NCBI GenBank assembly: GCA_033557835.1
Contig: JAWQRO010000041.1
Span: 1 to 64,000, forward strand
Source of the DNA: Helochares maculicollis
Lineage: Eukaryota; Arthropoda; Insecta; Coleoptera; Hydrophilidae
Direction: 5' to 3'
Length of the DNA: 64,000 bases
Shown here: in pieces, positions 1 through 10,319 of the stretch
How positions within the stretch are numbered: position 1 is the stretch's first letter
How the letters are laid out: each line of letters opens with the position of its first letter
Notes under the pieces: generated by a model
What the model was told of the DNA's origin: nothing
Database searches by the model: none
What the model saw: the letters and a program-made list of their open reading frames with translations, nothing else
Program-made: the position numbers and the translations under genes

Positions 1-705
1 TAATAAATTGTAAAATAGTTAAAAATTGAATATCTTATTAGCTTATTTAACATATCGAATCAAATAAAAACGCTAGTAAATAAGTGGAGCTTCTCTAGCT
101 TGTGTTGGTGTAATTTATTGCGCTGCTTTTTTTTGTAGATTTTAGAGTAGCCTAGTATGTGCTTTTATTTATATAATTTTACCCACTACGAAAATAACAG
201 TTCTTTCTTTTTTCGTATTATGTAGGCTCAGGTGATTTACTTGTTAGCAAAAACTTCATTCTTTGAGTAAAGCTTTTACCTTCCTAGCTTAGGGAACTAG
301 CATAACTGTAAATAATGAATAAAATACATCGAAATGAAAGTATTAGTTAAATATTGACCACACATGTGCTCCTTGTCTTTACTCTTCGGTTGAAATTGAA
401 TAGACTATTAACTTTTTTCGCTTGTCTATATTCCTTTTCAAGAAGGTTTTTTTAAATTATTATAACGCCTGTTCGAGTCCAGCGGCATTAAGCGTAGACA
501 AGAAGAGAATTCTTTGAAATAGCAATAAAATTCGTCTTTCTTTGACTAACGACGTTTTATATTCCGTCAGTGGCTCTTAACGTGTACATGTATTTAATAT
601 CTCGGTTACTAATTATGCCTCAAAACGCAAACAAAAACCTATCGCTTATTATTTCTTATATCTACCACCCCTTTAAGTTTTGTAACTTAATTCCGAAACA
701 GGCTG
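1..705. repeat. TA-flanked dispersed repeat, copy 1 (cut by window edge)
   Basis: This stretch aligns, with many mismatches and small gaps, to 19624-20262. Shared blocks in the same order include GCTTCTCT near 90, TTCTTTGA/TAA near 256, TTCGAGTCCAG near 472, ATCTCGGTTACTAATTA near 600, CCTATCGCTTATTAT near 638 and TTAAGTTTTGTAACTTAATT near 674. The right end reads GAAACAGGCTG followed by TA, matching GAAACATCCTG/TA in the other copy. Its left end lies outside the window. No coding potential was recognised. It is probably an old DNA transposon or MITE-like element; the class is inferred only from the termini and TA flanks of copy 2. Confidence 0.7.
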
Positions 706-2230
706 TAGAACGCCAAGAAACATAGAATGTGAATAAAAAGTGTAAGTGGGGCGAAACTTCTGATGTAAGATTTGAAGAAAATATTTCGGAATTGAAATAG
801 ACAGACTTAAAGATTTGTCGAGAAATCTTAAATTACAAATTAATCAACTCAGCAAAAATTTAGTGTTTGGAACAAAACTGAGGTAGACAAACAATAATGT
901 GTTGTTTATATTTAACGCTAATATTTTTATATTTAGTATAGTTGTGATTGATCACTTAGCATGTAACTGTTAGAAGTCATTTCGGTATGTACTGTGTTCA
1001 CGAACCTTGCTTCGCTTGACACAGATTACAAAGCCTCTCCCTTCGCTAACTCAGAGCGTCCAGAACCTCTAGGAACGACATACAACATCTTTGTGGAGAT
1101 TCTCACCCTAATTGTGAACTAAAATTGATATAAAAAGGTAATAAGAACGTTGCAAACTAATTTTACTTCCTTTGCACAGCTGAGTTGTACTTCACTTTCA
1201 ATTAAGAACATCAACTTTAGCATTATAGGTAAATAGGGCGAAAAACTTACTTTGAACTGAGTGCCATAAAATGAAAAAAAAAAGAACAAAATAAAGAGAA
1301 CTGTATGTCTCCAACACCCAATTTTTATACATACAATTTGAACGTTCATTCAAGAATAAAAAGAATTGTTACCATGGTATACATATGTATCCAGGAATGT
1401 TGAATAGAGCAACTCCATATTTATTAGTTAGCAATTGATAATTCTTCTTTTCCCTGTATTAATTATCTATATCACCGTTTCTAAAGCAATTCTTTTCCAT
1501 TTATCAGATATAAATCAAGCTAAAAAGTTCGTTTCTTGCATCAAATGGAAATCTGCCAATATTTATATCTCTTCACACATAATGTTCTGGTTGTAGCATA
1601 AAATCGTATTAATTTTGAGCAGCTAATAATAACTGTGCTTCTTTAATATAGATCCATTGCATATTGATAATGTAAATTCTATCGTTATTAGTTATCTTAA
1701 TTCCACTTAGTACATGAAACATGAGCATCTCCTGAGACCCCTGAAATGGATATTAGTCAAAGTTCCGAACTATTAAATATAATTTTGCTAGTAGATACTC
1801 TAGCTTCATTATTTTCAAAAAAAATGTCAGTATTTATTACCGTTGACGTATCGTGATTGACTTTTTTAAAATGTAATTGGAATACGAAACAGAATTTATG
1901 TGAAACGTTGCACAGAAATCTAGGTTTAACGAAAAACATTGGTGCATGGCAAAATTAAGGAATTTGAGTAACATGGAATTATTCGCAACACTTGAAAACG
2001 TGCGGGAACACATAGGTCCAAGATGCATCCAGGACATCCCAGTTTTCGCACCTTCCCATTTTATACCTTTCATATTCCTTATTTCTGCAGTCTTATTGTA
2101 GTTGGCTACAGTCAGATGTTATCACCTGCTTTCAAACAGTAAATATTTTATAGTAGGCAAAAAATGTTGACTTTTTGTAAAGTGTCAATTTAGTGTACTC
2201 CGACCGTTCAAATATATCATTCCAAATTTC
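706..2230. other. AT-rich noncoding stretch
   Basis: Nothing recognisable: no ORF with protein-like composition, no RNA gene and no clear repeat. The short ORFs here on the minus strand have biased, low-complexity composition and are taken as chance. Confidence 0.5.
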
Positions 2231-2266
2231 GTGGGTCAGGAACAAAATTCAGTGTACGTCAAAATA

Positions 2267-2566
2267 ATGGAATTGCCCAGCTCTGAAATTTTGTTGAAAA
2301 TTGTTATATTCGTCATGGATCTAATAATCCTGATTTTCAATATCCTTTTATTTAGACAGAAGCCTCCTTCTAAAGAGGTAACCCATACTGTCGTAGATAA
2401 ACCCGAAGAGGAATTACGAATACAAAGCGGAGATGCCATTTACGACCAAAATTTCGACGACTACTTGCCAGAAAAACCTAAAAAGAAATTCAGCCGACCA
2501 AGGCATAACGTGCCAAAATACACAAAGAAAAGGGAATACTCTCCTAAGACACCGATTAGATTTTAG
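2267..2566 (+). CDS. hypothetical small single-pass membrane protein (99 aa)
   Basis: An uninterrupted frame begins at ATG 2267 and stops at TAG 2564; the frame is open upstream to a GTG at 2231, but the ATG is the better start. Residues about 9-30 are strongly hydrophobic (LLKIVIFVMDLIILIFNILL), as in a signal anchor. They are followed by a hydrophilic tail of about 68 residues rich in Lys, Arg, Pro and acidic residues, ending in a very basic stretch (about residues 66-97). Codon use is more balanced than the AT-rich surroundings, which favours real coding. I do not recognise the family. It could be a small intronless gene, or one exon of a larger gene if spliced at the CAG ending at 2240. 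It lies on the same strand as the semaphorin exons but has no visible link to them. Confidence 0.4.
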   Translation: MELPSSEILLKIVIFVMDLIILIFNILLFRQKPPSKEVTHTVVDKPEEELRIQSGDAIYDQNFDDYLPEKPKKKFSRPRHNVPKYTKKREYSPKTPIRF

Positions 2567-2569
2567 CGG

Positions 2570-4699
2570 GCCCTGATGGTGCTTTCAGTGAAGACCCCTT
2601 CCATATTATCATTAATTTTAAAGTGGATTGTCACCAAACAAATTAGTGGGTAAAAAATTCGTCGGGGATTTTTCATATATTTTTATTGTCTTTAAATATA
2701 TGTTTTGTTTTACATGTACAATTTTTTATGTAGCATTTATATTTTATGGGCTTTATAAGTGTTAGAATAAGACAATGAGGATTCATGTGCCATGCTCGAT
2801 TATTAATTTGTAATGCCCGCGTATCGATTTCCTCTATAATCTTTATAAAATAAGTACTTGGTGATTTCCGTTTTGGAAACCCAGATTTTTTTGTAATTTG
2901 AATCAAGTTTCTGAATATTTAAGGACCTAATCTCTTGACATAAGCACTGGGTTAAACGTTGACAAAGAGTTTGTTTCTTAATGTATGGAAGTAGAATACC
3001 CAATTATTACCGCTTACATAGCCGTCAATATGTACAAGCTTTTTATAATCTACTGTTTGTATTTGCGAGAATGAAGCATGTGATCCAATAAGTATACCGA
3101 TTAAAAACAATCGATCTTAAGTACACACAACAATTATGATATTAACACTATGAATAGTTTAGTTTGTTGAAAAACTATTTACATAATGAAAAAGAAACCG
3201 TTTATATATACAAAATAGAATAAGGGTGTTCCTAGTTCTTAAAGAAAATAATTTGCTCGGGTGCTTTCATAACTTCTTCATTGTTTAAACAGCAATTCGC
3301 TTAATTGGACTCCTTGGTATTCTTATCGGTGCCGCAATAACAAAATGTAGAAATAATTAAAACGTAATAACCGTTGGGCACGAGAAAAACGCAAAAAAAA
3401 TTCTTAAATATTATTGTTGCTCCATTTGTAAAAGGTTGTTTCTGTAGAGTTTCCTTTCGCTTGGAAAAACCTCTGCATTTCCAGGCGTTTAAAGTCATTT
3501 GGTGTTTCGTTTAGCGAATGATTTTTTGCGTTAAACTTGATGGATTTCCATTACAAATAATCATTGGAAACTCCACTGTCTGGAAACTTCGAACTAAACA
3601 GCTAGCTAATTTCCGCCCCTCTCCGCTCCCACCGACGCCGCACCATCATGCCGTTTCCTCAGCGTCAGGCCGCCTCTGCCGCCGTCGTTGGTCTAGACTC
3701 AACTGTATTTAACCGATACAGTAAAAATAAAATACGTGCTGTTCATAAAACCCGTCGAAGATTTCCTAATAATAGATCGTTTAATGATAGGTCGCGTGTG
3801 ATTGCTCACTCCTGCGGGTTTTCTGGGAGAACATCATTTTGACGGACATCGTGTCGGAGTTGAATGAGAACTACCGACCTGGAAGGCGGCGATAAGGCAT
3901 CAAACTGTGGAGGCAGTAAACCGAATTGCCGGCCCATTGCCGAATTTCCATTTGAAGTACTCATTTTGGAGTTGTATATTGCTTATTTTATGTCCTACCT
4001 CTTCTTATGAAATATCGCATAACACTTGAAATAACGGCGCCATATCTAAACCTAATGTGCATTGAATAGGGGAGCGTTAAATAATTATATAATCGTAACG
4101 GATTGTAGAATCGTTAGTAGGATATACATTATATTTATGATCGTCAGGTGAATTATTCAATAGAACTGAGCTTACAGTTTTATGTTTTGTTCTCAAAAGT
4201 GATATTATTAATTAGCATAATGGGCTTTATTACGTTTGCCATGAGGAATTCATTATATTGTAATCAAATTTATGATTAATGAGAAGAGAAAATTTGCACA
4301 CTAAGCGTCTACAATTTTGGATACCAATTTAAATTACGTTTAAATATGGAAGACTTTTGTTGGAACTGAGAATTAAAATTTTAGGAGTAACTATATTTCA
4401 GTATGAAAAGTTTTGACGCCTTCTAATTGATATTCTCGAACTTCAAATTTTAGTAAATAGCAATAAGAGGTACCGGTTTCACATTCGTACACATTTGCAG
4501 TGACGTTTTCCCCAAAATTGACTAAAAAGAAAAACAAATTGCATGTAAATAGTTTATTGAATAATGCACTTTTAATTCGGCAAACAATTTATTGCAGAGA
4601 TACTAAAATTATTTTCACAGTTATCGCACTGTTTATTCTCAGCAAATACAATAAAAGTCAATATTAACAATTAACACATTCCGCTTATAGGTATTTCCG
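2570..4699. other. noncoding stretch with a GC-rich patch
   Basis: Mostly AT-rich sequence without recognisable genes. A compact GC- and CpG-rich patch at about 3612-3700 stands out (CCGCCGTCGTTGG and similar). It overlaps a 64-codon frame of Arg/Ser-rich composition that matches nothing I know. It could be a regulatory patch or an untranslated exon; neither is supported further. Confidence 0.35.
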
Positions 4700-4873
4700 A
4701 TGGCAAACAGCCAGTATGTAACCAAATGCATTGCCGGGGAGTGCGAGGAGGAGAAAAATTCAATTTTGGCCGAAAGAAATATTTCGCAAGTGGTTGTGAG
4801 CAAATATTTCTGCGGCTTTATTCAAAGCGAGAACGTCGTAGCGTTCGCCAACGTGGCTCTAAAAGACAAATAA
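4700..4873 (+). CDS. candidate small ORF (57 aa), unknown
   Basis: The frame runs from ATG 4700 to TAA 4871. The protein begins MANSQYVTKCIAGECEEEKN and ends NVVAFANVALKDK. It contains three Cys (residues about 10, 15 and 38) and has balanced, protein-like composition. About half of its third codon positions are G or C, whereas the flanks are strongly AT-rich. I recognise no family and see no clear promoter or splice signals. It may be a genuine small gene, an exon, or the relic of one. A second, more basic frame overlaps it and looks less protein-like. Confidence 0.25.
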   Translation: MANSQYVTKCIAGECEEEKNSILAERNISQVVVSKYFCGFIQSENVVAFANVALKDK

Positions 4874-4879
4874 AAACGG

Positions 4880-6846
4880 CGGAGAGGAACTATTTGCGCG
4901 CGGAATAAGAAATTCATTTTAAAGAAGTTATTCCAACAGTAAAAGCCAGCTGTTTGGAATCGTAATTGTTATTTACCAGACCGTGAGGCAAGAAAATTAT
5001 ATCCATAATTGCACGTAATTTTTGCATACGTCAGCGTTCTGGAACGACGCTCGGCTAAACTGCAACTGGGATTGGGAAAATATTACGTGTCTAAAGGGGC
5101 ATTTACGTCGCCGCTACTTAAGTTCCCTTATCGCTTGAATTAGCACTATTATCTGAAGCGATATTACGTCTTTAGGTAAATTGGGACATTATACTTGGAT
5201 AAACTATAACTTACAATCTAATTAGACTATCTCTGAGTTACACGTGAACAGTTTTGGTTTGTCGTTAAGGATTAATTTTATTAACGTATGACGGCTTATT
5301 TAATTTAGTAAAACGATTACAGTTAATGAATTATTGCGACCTTTAACAATTACAATAACAATAATTAGAGCAACTACATCCGTTCCTGCTTTTCTTTAAA
5401 ATAACGTTTAAAAATATCATTTTTATAATATTAAAAATTGAAATATTCAAAATGTTTTGGCGAGGTTTTACAAAGCATGTTCAAATTGAAAACTTTGCGT
5501 TGATAATGACACTTTTGCTACCTATTCGTTCCTTCGCAAATGTAAATAAATCTCCCCTTGGTAATAAAAACAATATTCATGAGCAATGACATACCTACAG
5601 AAAATGTGTACTGCGAAAAGAGCAAATCTAATAATGGATCCAAACCTTGCATGCTTATTTTACGTTTAAACGTAGAGAAGGCTAATCTATAGCAAATGTT
5701 CAACCAACTGCATAGTACGCAGCAATCCAATAGAAATGCTTTAAACGTACAATTTATATAAAGTTATACATACACACACACACACACACACACACATACA
5801 TTTATATTCTTTACATTTCAAGTTAATTGCATTCTTGAAGCAATTCGCATTACCATAAACGCATTTCATGTAAGTACGTCAAATTGTCAAGAGTTGGCAA
5901 CTCTTATTTGTAGGCTTTGATATTATAATTTTATGGTAAATATTTTAAAACATTTTATTATCGCGATTGCATGCAGGCCAGCTTTACATTGGTTATAAAT
6001 TATTTATTTTGTTTAGCCTTTGCGAAAAATGCCGAAGCCGGCTTTTTCCTTAAGAATTCTTCTGTTCTCCGACCGGACATTAAAAGGAAATATCGTTCCT
6101 TCGAACATTTTGAATCTATAATGAACCTAACGAGGTCGTTTATTTCGTTAAGTAGGGTCCTATTTTCTATGAACCGCTCGCCGTGCGAGTAATAAAAAAC
6201 AATTCGAAGCTTTTATAAATTGCGCTCTAACAGTGAAAAATTGGGCTTAATGTTAGCAGCTAATTCATTAACTTTGTTAGTATTGACTGATTTTAAGTCT
6301 ATATTAGTGTGATTTAACCACCCATGGCGTAGCTTAGCTACAGATAACATACACGCCTAATTTTCTTATGCTAGTCGTTTTAACGGTTTACACCACAATA
6401 TATTTTGCAGCTGAGCACCTGTGTTTTCATGTTGCAAACAGGATTTTAAAAAACTTTATATCTTCCAGCAAATATAGATAGAAACGATATACAAGGGTTA
6501 TCGTACGTGTTCCAAACTCTATCGTATGGAATTAAATTGCATCAGGCTGGTCATCATGCAACTTTTACTTAAAATAACACTGCGGCCGGTCTATTTACAC
6601 AAAAACAGTGAAACAAAAATTAACTTACACAAAATTTAAATTTGTATTAAGTTTGTTGCTGTTAAGTAAAAACTATCTTACGAATAGTACGCAACAACTT
6701 TTAGAACATATTTTTTCACAGAATACAACATTTAAACTCAACAGAGCCAATTTCTTAATTTTTCAGAAGAGCAAAAAATTTCTTTGGGACTACCATCATA
6801 GTGGGTGTGTTTAAAAGGATGTATTACCACTAGTAAACATCAAAAT
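4880..6846. other. AT-rich noncoding stretch
   Basis: No gene recognised. It contains the CA microsatellite listed separately. A 73-codon frame at 5971-6192 opens with a hydrophobic, signal-like segment but continues with unremarkable sequence; it is not supported as a gene. Confidence 0.45.
5770..5796. repeat. (CA)n microsatellite
   Basis: About 13 almost uninterrupted CA units, bordered by ATACATA-like sequence on both sides. Simple repeat. Confidence 0.95.
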
Positions 6847-7367
6847 TACCAGACGCGCAAGTTTAAAATGTCGTTTTTTTTTCATGAAAAATACGCAAGT
6901 ATTTAAGAAGAACGATCAAACATTTTTTATTTAAAGTAGTGGCCCTCGCTTTTTATTCATCTCCCGGGCAATTTATGGACACCATACCAAAATCGAGCCA
7001 TTTTTGTACATCCTCGAACGTCTTCAAGTGCTGCTCAGCCAATGGGTGTCTCATCGATGAGAAGAGGTGATAATCAAAAGGCGCCAGGTCTGGTGAATAC
7101 GGCGGGTGGGGTAAGAGTTCCCAACCAAGCGAAGAAATTATTTCTTTGACCACTTTGACTGAATGTGCAGGAGCGTTGTCATGCTGCAGAATGACAACAC
7201 AATGACACACAGCATTGTCTTCCTCCTAAAACGAACCGATTTTGTACTCGATGTTGATGGGTAGTCTTACCAAAAAAATGGCGCTTTGGGTTCCAAAAAT
7301 TACGTCAATAGAATTCATGCGCCATCTCTTGACAACAAAACGATATTTTAAACTTGCGCACCTGGTA
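6847..7367 (-). mobile_element. mariner (mauritiana-type) element, internally deleted copy
   Basis: The terminal inverted repeats are clear: the left end reads CCAGACGCGCAAGTTTAAAA, and the reverse complement of the right end reads CCAGGTGCGCAAGTTTAAAA. The same termini bound the longer copy at 55507-56736. Only about 520 bp remain of the usual 1.2-1.3 kb; most of the transposase N-terminal half is missing. The target-site TA is degraded on the left. It lies upstream of semaphorin exon A. It is a non-autonomous relic of the same family as the 55507 copy, inserted in the same orientation. Confidence 0.9.
6953..7210 (-). pseudogene. mariner transposase C-terminal fragment (DD34D)
   Basis: This minus-strand frame keeps the second and third catalytic aspartates: LQHDNAPAHS and YSPDLAPFDYHLF, separated by 34 residues, which is the mariner DD34D spacing. 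The first aspartate region (TGDEKW-like) has been deleted. The tail ends INCPGDE, as in the 55507 copy (INCSRDE), instead of the usual ERWxKxxxSDGxYFE. The upstream edge runs into a short out-of-frame remnant of the central region and then the 5' untranslated end. There is no functional start codon, so it cannot make an active transposase. Confidence 0.9.
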
Positions 7368-10227
7368 TTCTCAACGACACTCATTTATTTACATTCAAAA
7401 TTGATTCGCAAAAAGGATTTTATGAACTACTTATGCTCCTCGGCAGTGCTTAATTAATGTATTGTCAGCACATAAGTCTACAACAGATAAAAATGTTAAA
7501 AAAATGGACTGAGAAAAGCAATAAAGCTAAAACTAGCCGGCTGGCGAGTATCAGATTATCAGCTTAATAAATTTAAACTTAATAAGCGTCACATTTTTAT
7601 CCGGTTTTAGATCATCTAACACGATAATAAATTTGTAACTATTTTACTATTTTCATATATCCTAACTTAACAAATAATACATTTCGATACACTTTTATGG
7701 TTTGCTCCGTTACACTTAATTTATTGAATCGCAGCGTTGGTAATATAAAAATGACGTAAACATATGGAATATTGTTTGCATTTATTCTATAATAATATTG
7801 TTTCAGCTTCTATAAACAGGCCAATTTTTGTGTATTAGTGTATATCAAAACGTTTTGTAAAAATACACTTCTAAAGATCTAATCAATCAAACATCTTTCA
7901 AGTGTATGCAGAATTTAAATCTTTTTGTAAGACTTATTTACTTGACTAAAAACTAAAACTCTTTAGGTTGACTGATACGGTTATTGACAGAAATTTTGTT
8001 GCAGTAGAATTATAAGAGAATGCAATTTCGAAACTCCAGTTAATATAGTCTTGGCAAGGATGTTTGCATACACAGCCAAACTGTACGACAATAATGGTGA
8101 AAATAAAATCAGAGACTCTCAAATCGACAAGATCCGTTGAAATTTCGATATTTTTCCGTGTTCTCAATAAATTGCCTAAACTATACTCGTATTGCGTATC
8201 TTATAACATATATACTAACAATATCATTGACCAAGGCGCGTATTCGTTCAGTTTAACCATTAAGTTAACAAGATATCTAAAGTATCTAACATGCGAACTA
8301 ATTTTTTATTAGTTAAAAATTGTACCAGATATATGGTTTACGACCTGGTTTTATTTCAATGCGACTAGTGTTATAAAAACATGTCGCCCCTATTGAATGA
8401 TCAAAAGTTTTGCCAGAAAAAATATTGAATCTTATTCAAATGACGACACTAATAATGTGGTTTACGGATGAGAAACTGCTTATGGTTTACACTATAAACA
8501 ATTTACTACATACTTTTCTATTTTGAAATAACCATTTACTTCTAAAATAAAGTATGATCTGGTTACAATGCAATGCAAGGAAGTTTTCACTTACAATATT
8601 ATCAAGAGTCAAGTGCTTATTGAATTATATTATAAAGACATACTGGATATCCCCAGCTGGTTTCGTTTTGATTTACAATTAGTTTACTCATTCAGAGGAG
8701 GACAATTCACGCGAATAAATTTTCAACGGGGACCCACTACTTTTTTAGTATCCAGATTGAATCTGTCTCTCCCAACAAAAGATTCTGTCCCTCTATCTCA
8801 CGTGTCATTATGTCAGATGTATTTATTAAGGCATATCACACAGTAAGCAGGTCGTACAAAAGAGAAATATAGTTATAGCTATACGGGGTCATTGTGTGAA
8901 AGCAGAAAAAATGGCTGCACACTTCTTTAATGTACGAGAGCGGCACACCACCAATAATAATTGGGGTTTGATCTGCGGATGGACGATTCACACGCGTGGC
9001 ATTATGGGAAAATACACTTAATACCACGGGATGGCGGAACTACAATTTTAGGCCACAACTGACCTACTCTTTGCTCTTCCCTTTCGTATATAGGGCCGGT
9101 TTGCACGGACAACTGCCACTGAAACCAACGCGGAATATACGCTTTCAGAGTGCTATTTCGAGTTAAAGCGGTGCAAACGAACCCCAGCCAACAGAAGTAT
9201 TCCACCAAAATCAATAATAATAGGAATATCAACGGGATGTTCTAATCTAGGGGAGAGAATCTGTAACGTGCTTAGAGTTTGGCGCTGTCCAATCCGTTGT
9301 AATTATGTTTAATGTTTCACTGACCACATTACAGACGCCGTGTATCCTGTAGTCATGACCAAGGGCCGATAATTTAATCTCCAACAATTGCTTGGTTTAC
9401 AATATAAGGCTAGCTAATCTACAAACACTGTAATTGAAATTGCAATTGTCGTTAAACTCAACGTGTCAATTGCAGAAAATTTACTATCTGCTCTGCCTCC
9501 AACATTTACGGCACCCGTCAACTCTTAATTGCCAATAGAGATTATTTCCGGGCTTTACTTTTATTTTGCGAACGGTTAAAGAACCCCGGCTTTCCACTTT
9601 TTATTACTTCACTCGTATTTTCATGTCGAGTATATTGTTGCCGCTTTATAACTACTCCCAAGCGCCTAAGAAGTTAAGAAACCCCAAAGTCGGCACGTGC
9701 AATTTTTAATTTCAAACGATAATATCTCCGTCAAGTATCAATAAATTTTAGAGCGGGCCACTCGAAACCTCGAAAACGACCAAGTATTAAAAGTAAAACT
9801 CGTGCCAATCAACCCACCAGGAAATCTACCCTGATTGTTATTGCTGGTTTCCGCATCTCCACACACACTCCAACACGTGCATCACTCCATTACATTTTTT
9901 CTTTAATGGCCTGTTATTAATGTAATAACTATATTTGCTCCTCGCTCCAAAACCTGATAACAATACATAACTCCCCAAAATAAACGCGTTTTCCTAATGG
10001 TAACTGCGTCAACCCCCGAAAGTAGCCTTCCATCCCTCTATTTTAATCTCGAGATAAAGCGGTGCTCTCAGGGCGTTATAATCAAACCTGGAACTCGGTG
10101 GAATTTGATAATCATCTGTCAAGTACATTTAACTCGTTTTATTGTATATTGGGGCAATGTACCAGGAAATATCGTGCGGTTTCGTTTGAATTGATATTTC
10201 CATTTATTCGTGTGTTTTTTGTTGCAG
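7368..10227. other. noncoding stretch upstream of semaphorin exon A (probable intron)
   Basis: AT-rich with no recognised gene. It is presumably intron: exon A begins inside a codon, so an upstream exon ending in G must exist. I found no convincing signal-peptide exon here. A small inverted-repeat patch at 9091-9184 is listed separately. Confidence 0.5.
9091..9184. repeat. possible small inverted-repeat (MITE-like) segment
   Basis: GTTTGCAC at 9099-9106 is complemented by GTGCAAAC at 9171-9178. The bases outside (GGGCC on the left; GAACCCC on the right) also pair partly. The enclosed DNA is GC-richer than its surroundings. No target duplication was identified, so this is tentative. Confidence 0.25.
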
Positions 10228-10315
10228 ATCATGTTCGAGAATTCTCCTGCGGGATGTTATATTACCGCACCTTTCATCTAGATAGCAAAAGGGATTCCCT
10301 CTACGTTGGTGCAAT
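10228..10315 (+). CDS. Sema-2a: class 2 semaphorin (Sema-2a/2b-like), internal exon A
   Basis: This is an 88-nt coding exon of a secreted semaphorin, a repulsive axon-guidance ligand that acts through plexin receptors. It encodes HVREFSCGMLYYRTFHLDSK followed by RDSLYVGA, with D and M split by the two introns. This is the start of the Sema beta-propeller domain, and HVREF-CG-YYRTFH-RD-LYVGAM is characteristic of insect Sema-2 proteins. The acceptor is TTTTTTGTTGCAG (AG at 10226-10227) and the donor is AAT|GTAAGT (GT at 10316). It enters in phase 1 (codon G|AT) and leaves in phase 2 (AT|G), joining exon B in frame. The upstream signal-peptide exon was not found. Sema-2a and Sema-2b cannot be told apart from this fragment. 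Confidence 0.92.
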
Positions 10316-10319
10316 GTAA

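Noticed and set aside
3612..3842. A GC-rich patch with an Arg/Ser-rich frame as a possible first exon of the semaphorin gene.
   Set aside because: The frame has no signal peptide and does not end at a donor in the phase needed to join exon A.
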